Source: a virus. From it: a stretch of 37,838 bases of DNA. The position numbers and the translations under genes are program-made. Position 1 is the first letter of the stretch. Each line of letters opens with the position of its first letter. Under the pieces are notes generated by a model that was given only the letters and a program-made list of their open reading frames with translations, ran no database searches and was not told the DNA's origin. Below, in pieces: positions 6,735 through 12,735 of the stretch. The DNA is taken from positions 1 to 37,838 of the IMG/VR virus record IMGVR_UViG_3300046010_006778. The stretch is one strand, 5' to 3'.

Positions 6735-6748
6735 ATTATACCCGTGAT

Positions 6749-6770
6749 TAGCCCCGAAAGGGGCTATTTA
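6749..6770 (+). terminator. Second hairpin terminator with GAAA tetraloop
   Basis: TAGCCCC (6749-6755) pairs with GGGGCTA (6760-6766) closed by a GAAA tetraloop and followed by TTTA. With the hairpin at 6704 it forms a double stop behind the tRNA-like gene. Confidence 0.75.
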
Positions 6771-6776
6771 CATTAT

Positions 6777-6805
6777 TTGGTTAATTAAAAAAGACTTCGT
6801 ATATT
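6777..6805 (+). promoter_or_regulatory. Early-type promoter P8
   Basis: TTGG at 6777-6780, spacer 20, CTTCG-TATATT with TATATT at 6800-6805; ATG 30 nt downstream. Confidence 0.8.
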
Positions 6806-6835
6806 AAAGCATATTAATAAGTTAAAACAAATGTT

Positions 6836-7075
6836 ATGGAACCTAAAGTAATAAAACAGAAAATGACTGAATTTATTAAAGAAAATTCTTTATTAATTCA
6901 AGAATTGAAAGATGAATATGGTAGAAAATATTGGATGGAGGAATTTTATAATGAAAGTAAAGTTCAAACATTTATGAACTCCTTTATCCTCACTAAAGAG
7001 GAATTAGAAGATTATGGACATGGGTGGACGGATGAAAAAGATGAGATGTTTTATGAATTACTTAATAAAAAATAA
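6836..7075 (+). CDS. Unknown helical acidic protein (79 aa)
   Basis: Single-gene cassette: promoter P8, GTTATG start, promoter P9 right after. Helical, acidic and Trp/Tyr-containing, with DYGHGWTDEKDEMF near the end. No recognisable domain. Confidence 0.7.
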   Translation: MEPKVIKQKMTEFIKENSLLIQELKDEYGRKYWMEEFYNESKVQTFMNSFILTKEELEDYGHGWTDEKDEMFYELLNKK

Positions 7076-7087
7076 CTTATAAAAAAT

Positions 7088-7116
7088 TTGGATAGTATTA
7101 AATTACTTAGTATATT
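7088..7116 (+). promoter_or_regulatory. Early-type promoter P9, variant CTTAGTATATT
   Basis: TTGG at 7088-7091, spacer 20, TATATT at 7111-7116; the box reads CTTAG instead of CTTCG. ATG 32 nt downstream. Confidence 0.75.
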
Positions 7117-7148
7117 AAATCATATTAATAATAAAAATAATAAAGGTT

Positions 7149-7271
7149 ATGACAGAAAAAGAATGTAGAGAAGCTTGGGAAAAGTATCAACAAACTGCTC
7201 ACCCTGAAGACATGATGTCTTATATGGAGTTTAGAAGTGAAATGGGAATTGAGGACGAAGAGGAGTATTAG
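7149..7271 (+). CDS. Tiny acidic protein (40 aa)
   Basis: Short gene with both hallmarks of the region: an early-type promoter 32 nt upstream and a GTTATG start. Product is helical and ends in EDEEEY. Its TAG stop is part of the TTAGG -33 element of promoter P10. No family recognised. Confidence 0.6.
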   Translation: MTEKECREAWEKYQQTAHPEDMMSYMEFRSEMGIEDEEEY

Positions 7272-7297
7272 GCTTATTAAATTAGTCTTCGTATATT
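7268..7297 (+). promoter_or_regulatory. Early-type promoter P10
   Basis: TTAGG at 7268-7272 (overlapping a stop codon), CTTCG-TATATT with TATATT at 7292-7297; ATG 28 nt downstream. Confidence 0.75.
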
Positions 7298-7325
7298 AAA
7301 GTATAATTAAAAAATAATATAAGTT

Positions 7326-7685
7326 ATGGCAACAAGAAGTAGAATTGGAATTCAAGACGAGAATGGAACAATACGTTCAATCTATTGTCACTGGGATGGT
7401 AACCCTGATGGAGTAGGAGCTACATTAGAAGAGCATTACTCAAACCGACAAAAACTAAACATGCTAATTAATTTAGGTGATATTAGTATATTAGGTGAGA
7501 ACATAGCTACAATGGATGAACATTCATTTAACAACCCTAAAGAAGGTGTAACAGTAGCTTATCATAGAGATAGAGGTGAAGAATTAAAACCGGCCCGAGT
7601 TGATATTTCATTAGACACATTTTATGTATCTGAAAAGTATGGTTATGTTTATACTCTAGAGGGTAAATGGGTAACTTTTAGTTAA
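7326..7685 (+). CDS. Conserved phage protein of the MATRSRIGI type (119 aa)
   Basis: The N-terminus MATRSRIGIQDENGTIRSIY and the following CHWDGNPDGVGATLEEHY belong to a small conserved family that I recognise from many large phages and some bacteria. Other typical parts are the LGDISILGENI segment and the YHRDRGE motif near residue 80. The family has no assigned function. Single-gene cassette with promoter P10, GTTATG start and promoter P11 behind. Length is close to the usual 110-150 aa. Confidence 0.8.
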   Translation: MATRSRIGIQDENGTIRSIYCHWDGNPDGVGATLEEHYSNRQKLNMLINLGDISILGENIATMDEHSFNNPKEGVTVAYHRDRGEELKPARVDISLDTFYVSEKYGYVYTLEGKWVTFS

Positions 7686-7687
7686 GT

Positions 7688-7716
7688 TTGGCAGTTAATT
7701 AATTTCTTCGTATATT
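7688..7716 (+). promoter_or_regulatory. Early-type promoter P11
   Basis: TTGG at 7688-7691, spacer 20, CTTCG-TATATT with TATATT at 7711-7716; ATG 20 nt downstream. Confidence 0.8.
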
Positions 7717-7736
7717 TAGATGTAAATAATAATAAA

Positions 7737-7880
7737 ATGAAAGTAGTACAATTTACATTACAAGAAAGATGGGCTGCATCTAAACACATGGTTCAAAAGA
7801 ACAAGAAGAAATACAACCGTAATGAAAAGCATAAAAAGGATTCTAATAAGAGTCCTTATTTAGTTTCTTTGAGTGTATAA
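7737..7880 (+). CDS. Tiny basic protein (47 aa)
   Basis: Lies between promoters P11 and P12 and is the only frame there with a fitting start (AAATAAAATG, no GTT). The middle is strongly basic: KNKKKYNRNEKHKKD, which suggests binding to nucleic acid or ribosomes, but no family is recognised. The cassette arrangement is the main evidence that it is real. Confidence 0.6.
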   Translation: MKVVQFTLQERWAASKHMVQKNKKKYNRNEKHKKDSNKSPYLVSLSV

Positions 7881-7896
7881 ATTAGCTTCGTATATT
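7869..7896 (+). promoter_or_regulatory. Early-type promoter P12
   Basis: TTG at 7869-7871 in the end of the preceding gene, spacer 19, CTTCG-TATATT with TATATT at 7891-7896; ATG 27 nt downstream. Confidence 0.75.
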
Positions 7897-7923
7897 AAAG
7901 TATAATTAAAAATATAAAAGATT

Positions 7924-8124
7924 ATGAAAAAATTTATTAAGGGTTTATTTAATACTAATACAGGGTATTTTATAAATACAATTTCATACTACTATGAAGG
8001 TAAATATTATACAGGGTACATTTTATGTAAAGGTTTTATTATATTTGGGATACCGGGATATGATCGAATAGAAATATTTCTTAATAAAAATGAGGCTGAG
8101 ACTTCTTTAAATAATTTAAAATAA
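7924..8124 (+). CDS. Unknown aromatic-rich small protein (66 aa)
   Basis: Follows promoter P12; start context ATTATG. Tyr, Phe, Ile and Gly rich, with hydrophobic stretch YILCKGFIIFGIPG around residues 32-45 that may be buried beta strand or a weak membrane segment. No family recognised. The next gene starts 7 nt after its stop. Confidence 0.65.
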   Translation: MKKFIKGLFNTNTGYFINTISYYYEGKYYTGYILCKGFIIFGIPGYDRIEIFLNKNEAETSLNNLK

Positions 8125-8131
8125 TAAAGTT

Positions 8132-8374
8132 ATGCCAAAAGGACAAGGAACAATCAATTATTGGGGAGTAGATATTGATATTGAATATTACTATGAACCA
8201 TTAGTAAGAGGTAGAATGTATATGGACAATGGTGATCCAGGTTATCCTGATGAGGGAGGTGAATTCTGTATTGAAAAAGCATTTATTGGGGGTCAGGATG
8301 TAACTGAATTACTAGAAGATAAACTAGAAGCAATAGGGAATGCTTATTATGATCAATGTGATGGGGAATTTTAA
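8132..8374 (+). CDS. Conserved-looking small phage protein (80 aa)
   Basis: GTTATG start 7 nt after the preceding gene, so probably cotranscribed. Acidic, beta-rich first half (GTINYWGVDIDIEYYYEPL) with a DNGDPGYPDEGGEF loop, then a helix (VTELLEDKLEAIGNAYYDQ). The pattern of a short WGVDIDIEYYYEP strand followed by PGYPDEGG resembles small proteins of other large phages, without known function. Confidence 0.7.
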   Translation: MPKGQGTINYWGVDIDIEYYYEPLVRGRMYMDNGDPGYPDEGGEFCIEKAFIGGQDVTELLEDKLEAIGNAYYDQCDGEF

Positions 8375-8382
8375 TACCCCGT

Positions 8383-8411
8383 TTGGCAAGTATAAATTAA
8401 CTTCGTATATT
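8383..8411 (+). promoter_or_regulatory. Early-type promoter P13
   Basis: TTGG at 8383-8386, spacer 20 with GTATAAATTAA, CTTCG-TATATT with TATATT at 8406-8411; ATG 32 nt downstream. Confidence 0.8.
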
Positions 8412-8443
8412 AAATCATATTAATAATTAAAAATAATAAAGTT

Positions 8444-8803
8444 ATGAACAAAACGCAAACAATCGATTTATTAAAAAGTCAAATGCCTGGATTCTATTCA
8501 GTAGAACAAGTTATCAATCTTATCGAAAAGATTGAAGAAGAAGAACAACAAGCAACTGCTAAACTTACTTTCGATCAAGTTAGAGAACTTACTCGAAGTA
8601 TTGTTAATGCAATTGAAGAAGAAGCTCAAAGAGATAACATCGTTAATTTTGAAGATGTTGAATTTGAATTAGGTTGGGATAGAAAAATTGAAGTAACAGA
8701 CGTTCCAATTAATTTTGATGCAATTAGAGATTGTGTTGAAGAACAATTGATTGAGTTCTTTGAAATAGAATCTTTATTCATATCTTTAGGTATCAATAAT
8801 TAA
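8444..8803 (+). CDS. Unknown acidic protein (119 aa)
   Basis: Single-gene cassette between promoter P13 and a hairpin terminator. Strongly acidic and helical, with EKIEEEEQQATAKLTFDQ around residue 30 and a C-terminal LIEFFEIESLFISLGINN. No recognisable domain; the acidity could fit a DNA-mimic or protein-binding role, but nothing in the sequence proves that. Confidence 0.7.
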   Translation: MNKTQTIDLLKSQMPGFYSVEQVINLIEKIEEEEQQATAKLTFDQVRELTRSIVNAIEEEAQRDNIVNFEDVEFELGWDRKIEVTDVPINFDAIRDCVEEQLIEFFEIESLFISLGINN

Positions 8804-8807
8804 AATG

Positions 8808-8829
8808 AGGGGCCATGTATTTGGCCCCT
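8808..8829 (+). terminator. Hairpin terminator carrying the next -33 element
   Basis: AGGGGCCA (8808-8815) pairs perfectly with TGGCCCCT (8822-8829) around a 6-nt loop. Only a weak T run follows. TTGG of promoter P14 (8821-8824) is inside the loop and 3' arm. Confidence 0.7.
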
Positions 8830-8849
8830 ATAAAATAGCTTCGTATATT
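8821..8849 (+). promoter_or_regulatory. Early-type promoter P14
   Basis: TTGG at 8821-8824 in the terminator hairpin, spacer 20, CTTCG-TATATT with TATATT at 8844-8849; ATG 47 nt downstream, the longest leader of the set. Confidence 0.8.
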
Positions 8850-8896
8850 TAGAATGTTAAAAAAATAAAAATAAGTTTAATTAAAATTTAAAGGTT

Positions 8897-9298
8897 ATGA
8901 ACAGAAATGAAATTATCGCAGAAGTAAAAAAACTAGGTTTAACAACAGAAAAACCAGCACATCAGTGTAAAACAGAGTATTTACAAGAATTACTCAATTC
9001 ACAATACTTTATTGTGACAGAGGTAAAACGTAAAGGTAGACCAGTAAGTGAAAACAGTAACCGACAAAAACGAATTGCTGAATTAGAAGCAAAACGAGCT
9101 GCTGGTGAATTAAGAAAAGGTAGACCGGTTGTTGAAGGAAGTAATCGCCAAATAAGATTATCACTTAAAGGTACTCTTAAATTAGGTAGAAAACCAAATC
9201 CTGAAAGTGCAGCTTACAAACGCAGAATGGAATTAGAAGCTAAACGTGCAAATGGTGAATTAAAGAGAGGTAGACCAGCACAAGTAAAAGCAGAGTAA
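8897..9298 (+). CDS. AT-hook-like DNA-binding protein with N-terminal HeH/SAP-like module (133 aa)
   Basis: Residues 1-35 (IIAEVKKLGLTTEKPAHQ, C24, YLQELL) match the small protein at 2864-3025 and look like a helix-extended-helix module. The rest is basic and internally repeated: KRKGRP at 44-49, RKGRP at 73-77, LGRKP at 96-100 and KRGRP at 123-127, separated by repeats with SNRQ and the ELEAKRAAGEL / ELEAKRANGEL helices. G-R-P in a basic setting is the core of AT-hooks, which bind the minor groove of AT-rich DNA, so a role in binding or organising this AT-rich genome, or host DNA, is likely but inferred. GTTATG start; promoter P14. Confidence 0.75.
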   Translation: MNRNEIIAEVKKLGLTTEKPAHQCKTEYLQELLNSQYFIVTEVKRKGRPVSENSNRQKRIAELEAKRAAGELRKGRPVVEGSNRQIRLSLKGTLKLGRKPNPESAAYKRRMELEAKRANGELKRGRPAQVKAE

Positions 9299-9309
9299 TT
9301 AAATTAAAA

Positions 9310-9335
9310 GGGGTATAATGATGATATTATACCCC
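9310..9335 (+). terminator. Long hairpin, probable terminator
   Basis: GGGGTATAAT (9310-9319) pairs perfectly with ATTATACCCC (9326-9335) around GATGAT. The sequence after it (ATCCCTTAACC) is not T-rich, so termination may be partial; the gene behind it has no clear promoter of its own. Confidence 0.55.
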
Positions 9336-9361
9336 ATCCCTTAACCATTAATCAGTATATA

Positions 9362-9601
9362 TTGAAAAAACATACAGTAATCAATAAAAAATACGTTAAA
9401 TTATACAAAAATCAGCCTAAATTTAAACCTAAATCATGTTATGTGATAGGTTGTGTTTACTATGGTAGAAATCGTTCAAATCACTTAAAATTAGGTGTAT
9501 TAATGGAGTTAGGTGATAAAACATCTACACTTAAATTAAAAGATGGTACTAAAGTTAAAGTTAAAAATATAACTTTAAAAAGTGCTCAAATAGGGAAATA
9601 A
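9362..9601 (+). CDS. Unknown small basic protein (about 79 aa, start uncertain)
   Basis: Clearly open frame ending at TAA 9599-9601, but no ATG until codon 48. I use TTG at 9362 because the residues after it (KKHTVINKKYVKLY) look like a normal protein start; other starts are possible. The product is basic and beta-rich: CYVIGCVYYGRNRSNHLKLG then TLKLKDGTKVKVKNITLK, like a small SH3 or OB-type barrel. No CTTCG promoter precedes it; it lies behind the 9310 hairpin and may depend on read-through from P14. Confidence 0.55.
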   Translation: MKKHTVINKKYVKLYKNQPKFKPKSCYVIGCVYYGRNRSNHLKLGVLMELGDKTSTLKLKDGTKVKVKNITLKSAQIGK

Positions 9602-9626
9602 GGAGTATAAAATTTCTTCGTATATT
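9598..9626 (+). promoter_or_regulatory. Early-type promoter P15, weak -33
   Basis: Extended core GTATAAAATTTCTTCGTATATT is complete with TATATT at 9621-9626, but the -33 position reads ATAAGG instead of TTTGG. The same variant occurs in P21. ATG 32 nt downstream. Confidence 0.65.
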
Positions 9627-9658
9627 AAAGCATATTAATAATAAAAAATAATAAAGTT

Positions 9659-10006
9659 ATGACAAAAATTAAAGTAAAAATTACTCACAAAACATTAATG
9701 ATGAGTATGGAGTTTCCACTTGAAGTAGGACAAGTAAAAATGGATGCTGAATGTCAAGTGTTTGTTTACAAAGACAGAGAATCAGGGTATTTAACTGGTG
9801 ATTTTGATTTCATGGATTACAAAAATACCACATACATGGGTATGCCGATTGATGGTTATAAGGGAATGCAAAAGTTAAGAGATTTCCATACTGAATTAGG
9901 AATTGATCTACAGAAATTAATTAATGATGAATTTTATAAAATCATTAATGAAGAATTTCAAGCTGATTTTGTATCACAATTTGATATTAAAGATTTTGAG
10001 TACTAA
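9659..10006 (+). CDS. Unknown phage protein (115 aa)
   Basis: Single-gene cassette: promoter P15, GTTATG start, strong terminator after the stop. Beta-rich first 60 residues (KIKVKITHKTL, QVFVYKDRESGY), then a helical acidic C-terminus (INDEFYKIINEEFQADFVSQ). No known domain or signal sequence. Confidence 0.7.
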   Translation: MTKIKVKITHKTLMMSMEFPLEVGQVKMDAECQVFVYKDRESGYLTGDFDFMDYKNTTYMGMPIDGYKGMQKLRDFHTELGIDLQKLINDEFYKIINEEFQADFVSQFDIKDFEY

Positions 10007-10012
10007 TAAAGT

Positions 10013-10042
10013 AGGACCCAGTATTGGGTCCTATATTTTTTC
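10013..10042 (+). terminator. Intrinsic terminator carrying the next -33 element
   Basis: AGGACCCA (10013-10020) pairs with TGGGTCCT (10025-10032), loop GTAT, followed by ATATTTTTTC. TTGGG of promoter P16 lies in the loop and 3' arm. Confidence 0.85.
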
Positions 10043-10052
10043 TTCGTATATT
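10024..10052 (+). promoter_or_regulatory. Early-type promoter P16
   Basis: TTGG at 10024-10027, spacer 20, CTTCG-TATATT with TATATT at 10047-10052; ATG 28 nt downstream. Confidence 0.8.
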
Positions 10053-10080
10053 AAATCTGTTAATTTAAAATAATATAGTT

Positions 10081-10263
10081 ATGAAAGAAGTTAGAGAATA
10101 CTTTGAAAAGAATTATGGTTATGTAAATCTAGATGAGTTGACAGATGTATTTATTCAAAAGTATTTGGATCAACCATGGATTACTAATTTACCATTTGAA
10201 AGAAAGATGGATTGTTTATATGATTATATTCTATCACAGGATTTATGCGATATTCAAGAATAA
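10081..10263 (+). CDS. Unknown acidic protein (60 aa)
   Basis: Single-gene cassette with promoter P16 and a GTTATG start. Helical and acidic, Tyr-rich (YFEKNYGYVNLDELTD; then LPFERKMDCLYDYILSQD). No family recognised. Confidence 0.7.
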   Translation: MKEVREYFEKNYGYVNLDELTDVFIQKYLDQPWITNLPFERKMDCLYDYILSQDLCDIQE

Positions 10264-10280
10264 AACTCAAATGAGAGTAT

Positions 10281-10309
10281 TTGGGGAGTTAAAATAATCT
10301 TCGTATATT
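10281..10309 (+). promoter_or_regulatory. Early-type promoter P17
   Basis: TTGG at 10281-10284, spacer 20, CTTCG-TATATT with TATATT at 10304-10309; ATG 27 nt downstream. Confidence 0.8.
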
Positions 10310-10336
10310 AAGACATAATTAATAAATAATAATGTT

Positions 10337-10597
10337 ATGACAAGACAAGAATTTGAAAACGGTACACCTTTTAGAGTAAAAGGTATTCACAACGACAAAG
10401 GTAGTTCAACTTATTACTTCCATGATGGAACAATTTCCAAACAAATAAGAAGTAATATTGATGAAAGAACATTAACAGATGACTATCACCTAAATGTAGA
10501 TGAGGTATCAAATAAATGGTTTAGTGGGTTTGTGTATGTGATGACTAAGAAAGTAACTGTTAAGCATAAGTTTGAAGACCTAGTAGTGTTTGAATAA
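10337..10597 (+). CDS. Unknown phage protein (86 aa)
   Basis: Single-gene cassette: promoter P17, GTTATG start, terminator behind. Starts MTRQEFENGTPFRVKG and has a beta-rich pattern (STYYFHDGTISKQIRS, then WFSGFVYVMTKKVTVKHKF), consistent with a small beta barrel. Function unknown. Confidence 0.7.
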   Translation: MTRQEFENGTPFRVKGIHNDKGSSTYYFHDGTISKQIRSNIDERTLTDDYHLNVDEVSNKWFSGFVYVMTKKVTVKHKFEDLVVFE

Positions 10598-10602
10598 TAA
10601 TA

Positions 10603-10630
10603 AAGGGCCATGTATTTGGCCCTTATATTT
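10603..10630 (+). terminator. Intrinsic terminator carrying the next -33 element
   Basis: AAGGGCCA (10603-10610) pairs with TGGCCCTT (10617-10624), 6-nt loop, followed by ATATTTT. TTGG of promoter P18 is in the loop and 3' arm. Confidence 0.8.
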
Positions 10631-10644
10631 TAACTTCGTATATT
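10616..10644 (+). promoter_or_regulatory. Early-type promoter P18
   Basis: TTGG at 10616-10619, spacer 20, CTTCG-TATATT with TATATT at 10639-10644; ATG 32 nt downstream. Confidence 0.8.
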
Positions 10645-10676
10645 AAATCATATTAATAATTAAAAATTTAAAGGTT

Positions 10677-10982
10677 ATGTTAAATACAACTTATTTAGGT
10701 AGAGAAATTGTAAGACGTGATAACGTCAAAGTAGAAGGTACATTCGCATCGGTTCATGAAGCTGAAGAACGCTTGAGAAAGATGGGGTACATGATAGGAA
10801 GCATGTGTGGAGATGAACCAATAGGATTCGCATGTAAAGAAAAATATGATTATATAGCGAAATGGAGAAACATAAACCCGAGTGATAGAAATAAAGTGGA
10901 AGGAGTGATGATCAGTACTGATTGGAGAGAGGGTAGTGTGGATATAATATGGTTCGAAGAACCTAAAACAGCAATTGGATAG
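10677..10982 (+). CDS. Unknown phage protein (101 aa)
   Basis: GTTATG start after promoter P18. Mixed fold: a helix EAEERLRKMGYMIGSMCGDE in the first half, then IGFACKEKYDYIAKWRNI and a C-terminal SVDIIWFEEP strand. Two Cys are not arranged as a metal site. No family recognised. Its end carries the TTGG of promoter P19. Confidence 0.7.
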   Translation: MLNTTYLGREIVRRDNVKVEGTFASVHEAEERLRKMGYMIGSMCGDEPIGFACKEKYDYIAKWRNINPSDRNKVEGVMISTDWREGSVDIIWFEEPKTAIG

Positions 10983-11003
10983 TATAAAATAACTTCGTAT
11001 ATT
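10975..11003 (+). promoter_or_regulatory. Early-type promoter P19
   Basis: TTGG at 10975-10978 inside the preceding coding sequence, spacer 20, CTTCG-TATATT with TATATT at 10998-11003; ATG 27 nt downstream. Confidence 0.8.
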
Positions 11004-11030
11004 AAATCATAATAATAAAATAATATAGTT

Positions 11031-11204
11031 ATGACATTAGAGCAAATGAATGCCGAGAATAAGTTAGTGACCGAAAAACATATGGTGGTGAAAGAATTAA
11101 TAAACCACTTACATGAAGCACAATTCGATAGAACTACACGTACAAGTGTGATGTTGACAGAATTGATGAAAAAAATAAATGAAATGTTGAAAAATGATTT
11201 TTAA
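11031..11204 (+). CDS. Small helical protein (57 aa)
   Basis: Single-gene cassette with promoter P19, a GTTATG start and promoter P20 behind. All-helical and amphipathic (LEQMNAENKLVTEKHMVVKE; LMKKINEMLKNDF at the end), so a short coiled coil is possible. Not recognised. Confidence 0.65.
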   Translation: MTLEQMNAENKLVTEKHMVVKELINHLHEAQFDRTTRTSVMLTELMKKINEMLKNDF

Positions 11205-11212
11205 TACTTTAA

Positions 11213-11241
11213 TTGGAGTGTATAAATTAACTTCGTATATT
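11213..11241 (+). promoter_or_regulatory. Early-type promoter P20
   Basis: TTGG at 11213-11216, spacer 20 with GTATAAATTAA, CTTCG-TATATT with TATATT at 11236-11241; ATG 28 nt downstream. Confidence 0.85.
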
Positions 11242-11269
11242 AAATTTATAATTAATAAATAATATAGTT

Positions 11270-11551
11270 ATGAGAAAAGGTACAGTTACAGGTGAATTAA
11301 AATCTATTTTTGAAGAATTAAATATAAAGTATACTGGATGTTACTCCGATACTTATAATTTAAAAAATGGGGATGATGTTAATTTAAAAAGAGTAGGAGT
11401 AAAATTTATGGGTGTATACCTAACTCAAGAACAAATTAATATAATAAAAGATAAAATGGGTAAAAAAGGATTTACTTATGATTTTATTAAAGAGAATAGA
11501 GGTAAAAGTTTATATGGTACTAATGGTACTAGGTTTTGTTTTAAGTATTAA
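11270..11551 (+). CDS. Unknown basic protein (93 aa)
   Basis: GTTATG start after promoter P20. Lys/Gly/Tyr-rich, alpha-beta pattern (GVKFMGVYLTQEQINIIKDK; KGFTYDFIKENRGKSLYG). No known domain. No terminator follows directly; the transcript could run into the structured noncoding stretch at 11566-11721. Confidence 0.7.
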   Translation: MRKGTVTGELKSIFEELNIKYTGCYSDTYNLKNGDDVNLKRVGVKFMGVYLTQEQINIIKDKMGKKGFTYDFIKENRGKSLYGTNGTRFCFKY

Positions 11552-11565
11552 ATAATATAATGTGG

Positions 11566-11721
11566 AATACACCTCCTAATATAATATAACAATGAACAAA
11601 TGTTCCTAAGTTAATATAATGGGGGTGTGTTGTATATGGAAACCGGAATGAGTTAGGGTGAATACAGGGAACAGGGTTCCGCACCCACGTGTATGTCATG
11701 AATGAGTTTTTAACCAACTCA
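11566..11721 (+). ncRNA. Structured noncoding island A, candidate RNA
   Basis: The 265 nt between the genes at 11551 and 11817 have no supported + strand gene. By hand it folds into an 11-bp helix (11566-11576 with 11621-11631, including G-T pairs) enclosing GAACA/TGTTC; a helix GGGTG/CACCC (11656-11660, 11682-11686) enclosing GGAAC-AGG-GTTCC; and TGAGTT/AACTCA (11703-11708, 11716-11721). It shares TTCCGCACC and CACGTGTA with island B. Could be an independent RNA, a long 3' UTR or a DNA site. Confidence 0.5.
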
Positions 11722-11760
11722 CCTCGTATATACACTCTTAAAACCATTTTAAATAAAGAT

Positions 11761-11789
11761 ATAAGGGGTATAAAATTTCTTCGTATATT
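11761..11789 (+). promoter_or_regulatory. Early-type promoter P21, weak -33
   Basis: ATAAGG at the -33 position as in P15, then GTATAAAATTTCTTCGTATATT with TATATT at 11784-11789; ATG 27 nt downstream. Confidence 0.65.
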
Positions 11790-11816
11790 TAATTATAATT
11801 TAAAAATATAAATGTT

Positions 11817-11978
11817 ATGAAAAAGTTTTTATTAAATGTTAAGTATTTTGGGATCTGGGGTATAAATAAAATTTATTCTTTAAAGTATTTAAGGTTAGAT
11901 ACTCCAATATCACTACCCACCACAATAATTGTTATATGTGTTTGGTTTGTATTGTTAACTTATATATTAGTTCTATAA
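11817..11978 (+). CDS. Small single-pass membrane protein (53 aa)
   Basis: GTTATG start after promoter P21. The first 35 residues are basic and aromatic; residues about 36-53 (TIIVICVWFVLLTYILVL) form one hydrophobic segment that runs to the C-terminus, so the protein is likely tail-anchored with the basic part in the cytoplasm. No family recognised. Short but with complete cassette context. Confidence 0.65.
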   Translation: MKKFLLNVKYFGIWGINKIYSLKYLRLDTPISLPTTIIVICVWFVLLTYILVL

Positions 11979-11986
11979 TACCTGGC

Positions 11987-12015
11987 TTGGAAAGTATAAA
12001 ATAGCTTCGTATATT
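11987..12015 (+). promoter_or_regulatory. Early-type promoter P22
   Basis: TTGG at 11987-11990, spacer 20 with GTATAAAATAG, CTTCG-TATATT with TATATT at 12010-12015; ATG 28 nt downstream. Confidence 0.85.
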
Positions 12016-12043
12016 AAGGTATAATTAATAAATAATAAACGTT

Positions 12044-12280
12044 ATGAAAGTAAAAGATTTAATTGACAGATTAAGTAAGTGTGATCCTAACCAAAGAGTA
12101 ATTTTAGAATACACCGACCATACTGATTGGGTATATAAAATGGAGTTTGGTGAAGATGAAATTTTAGATGATTTTGAAATGTTTGTTGGTATAAATAATG
12201 AGGATGAAGATGTATTTGAAAAAGTTGTATTAATTGAGTGTAAAGAAGAAAATGACGTTCAAGATAATTTTTCAAGTTAA
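12044..12280 (+). CDS. Small conserved phage protein, MKVKDLI-type (78 aa)
   Basis: The N-terminus MKVKDLIDRLSKCDPNQRVI is of a common small phage type in which a first helix (x-x-LI-x-x-L) leads to a D-P-x-x-x-V-x-L strand. The gene at 13883-14122 has the same pattern (MNIKELIETLSTLDSELRVV), so the two are probably paralogues. The rest is very acidic and strand-rich (FGEDEILDDFEMFVG). Function unknown. GTTATG start, promoter P22. Confidence 0.75.
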   Translation: MKVKDLIDRLSKCDPNQRVILEYTDHTDWVYKMEFGEDEILDDFEMFVGINNEDEDVFEKVVLIECKEENDVQDNFSS

Positions 12281-12300
12281 TTAAAACCATTAAACATTAT

Positions 12301-12329
12301 TTGGAGTGTATAAATATTCTTCGTATATT
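12301..12329 (+). promoter_or_regulatory. Early-type promoter P23
   Basis: TTGG at 12301-12304, spacer 20 with GTATAAATATT, CTTCG-TATATT with TATATT at 12324-12329; ATG 29 nt downstream. Confidence 0.85.
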
Positions 12330-12358
12330 ATATTATAATAATTAAATAATAATAAGTT

Positions 12359-12595
12359 ATGAAAGCAAAAGTGCAAATTAAATCAGTGTTTGAACAAATC
12401 GCCAACAACGTATTTACAATGAAAGATGTTAACCAAGCCAAGGTATTCATCACCGAATTTATCACCAGTAAAGGTATAGACGGTGTAGATAAAAATACTA
12501 TTGTGAATAACGTTAGCAGATGTACTAATATTAATCAATTACAACGTTACGTGTGTAATTCGTTATTGATGTACGAAGGAATGGGAGTTAGTTAA
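12359..12595 (+). CDS. Conserved small phage protein (78 aa)
   Basis: GTTATG start after promoter P23. Helical; the C-terminus NINQLQRYVCNSLLMYEGMG resembles the ending of small proteins found in other T4-like phages, function unknown. The stop codon is within the strong terminator at 12583-12607. Confidence 0.7.
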   Translation: MKAKVQIKSVFEQIANNVFTMKDVNQAKVFITEFITSKGIDGVDKNTIVNNVSRCTNINQLQRYVCNSLLMYEGMGVS

Positions 12596-12607
12596 ACTCC
12601 CGTTTTT
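12583..12607 (+). terminator. Strong intrinsic terminator overlapping a stop codon
   Basis: GGGAGTT (12583-12589) pairs with AACTCCC (12595-12601), followed by G and seven T. The gene's TAA lies in the loop and 3' arm. Confidence 0.9.
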
Positions 12608-12647
12608 TTACTTTTTTTTGAAATAAAATTTGAGGGGACACCCTACC

Positions 12648-12678
12648 CGAACGGGCATGCACCACACACGAACGGGCA
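12648..12678 (+). repeat. Direct repeat CGAACGGGCA
   Basis: The 10-mer CGAACGGGCA occurs at 12648-12657 and again at 12669-12678, 21 bases apart, within island B. Confidence 0.8.
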
Positions 12679-12683
12679 CGGGT

Positions 12684-12735
12684 TGGTGTCGAATGCCCAC
12701 ACGTCGTTGCTGTCCGTACACGAGATGGTGTCGAA
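12684..12735 (+). repeat. Direct repeat TGGTGTCGAA
   Basis: The 10-mer TGGTGTCGAA occurs at 12684-12693 and 12726-12735, 42 bases apart (twice the 21-base spacing of the other repeat), within island B. Confidence 0.8.

Noticed and set aside
11541-11747. Minus-strand frame of 68 aa across island A
   Set aside because: No minus-strand gene is supported anywhere in the window, there is no start context or promoter, and it overlaps hairpins.
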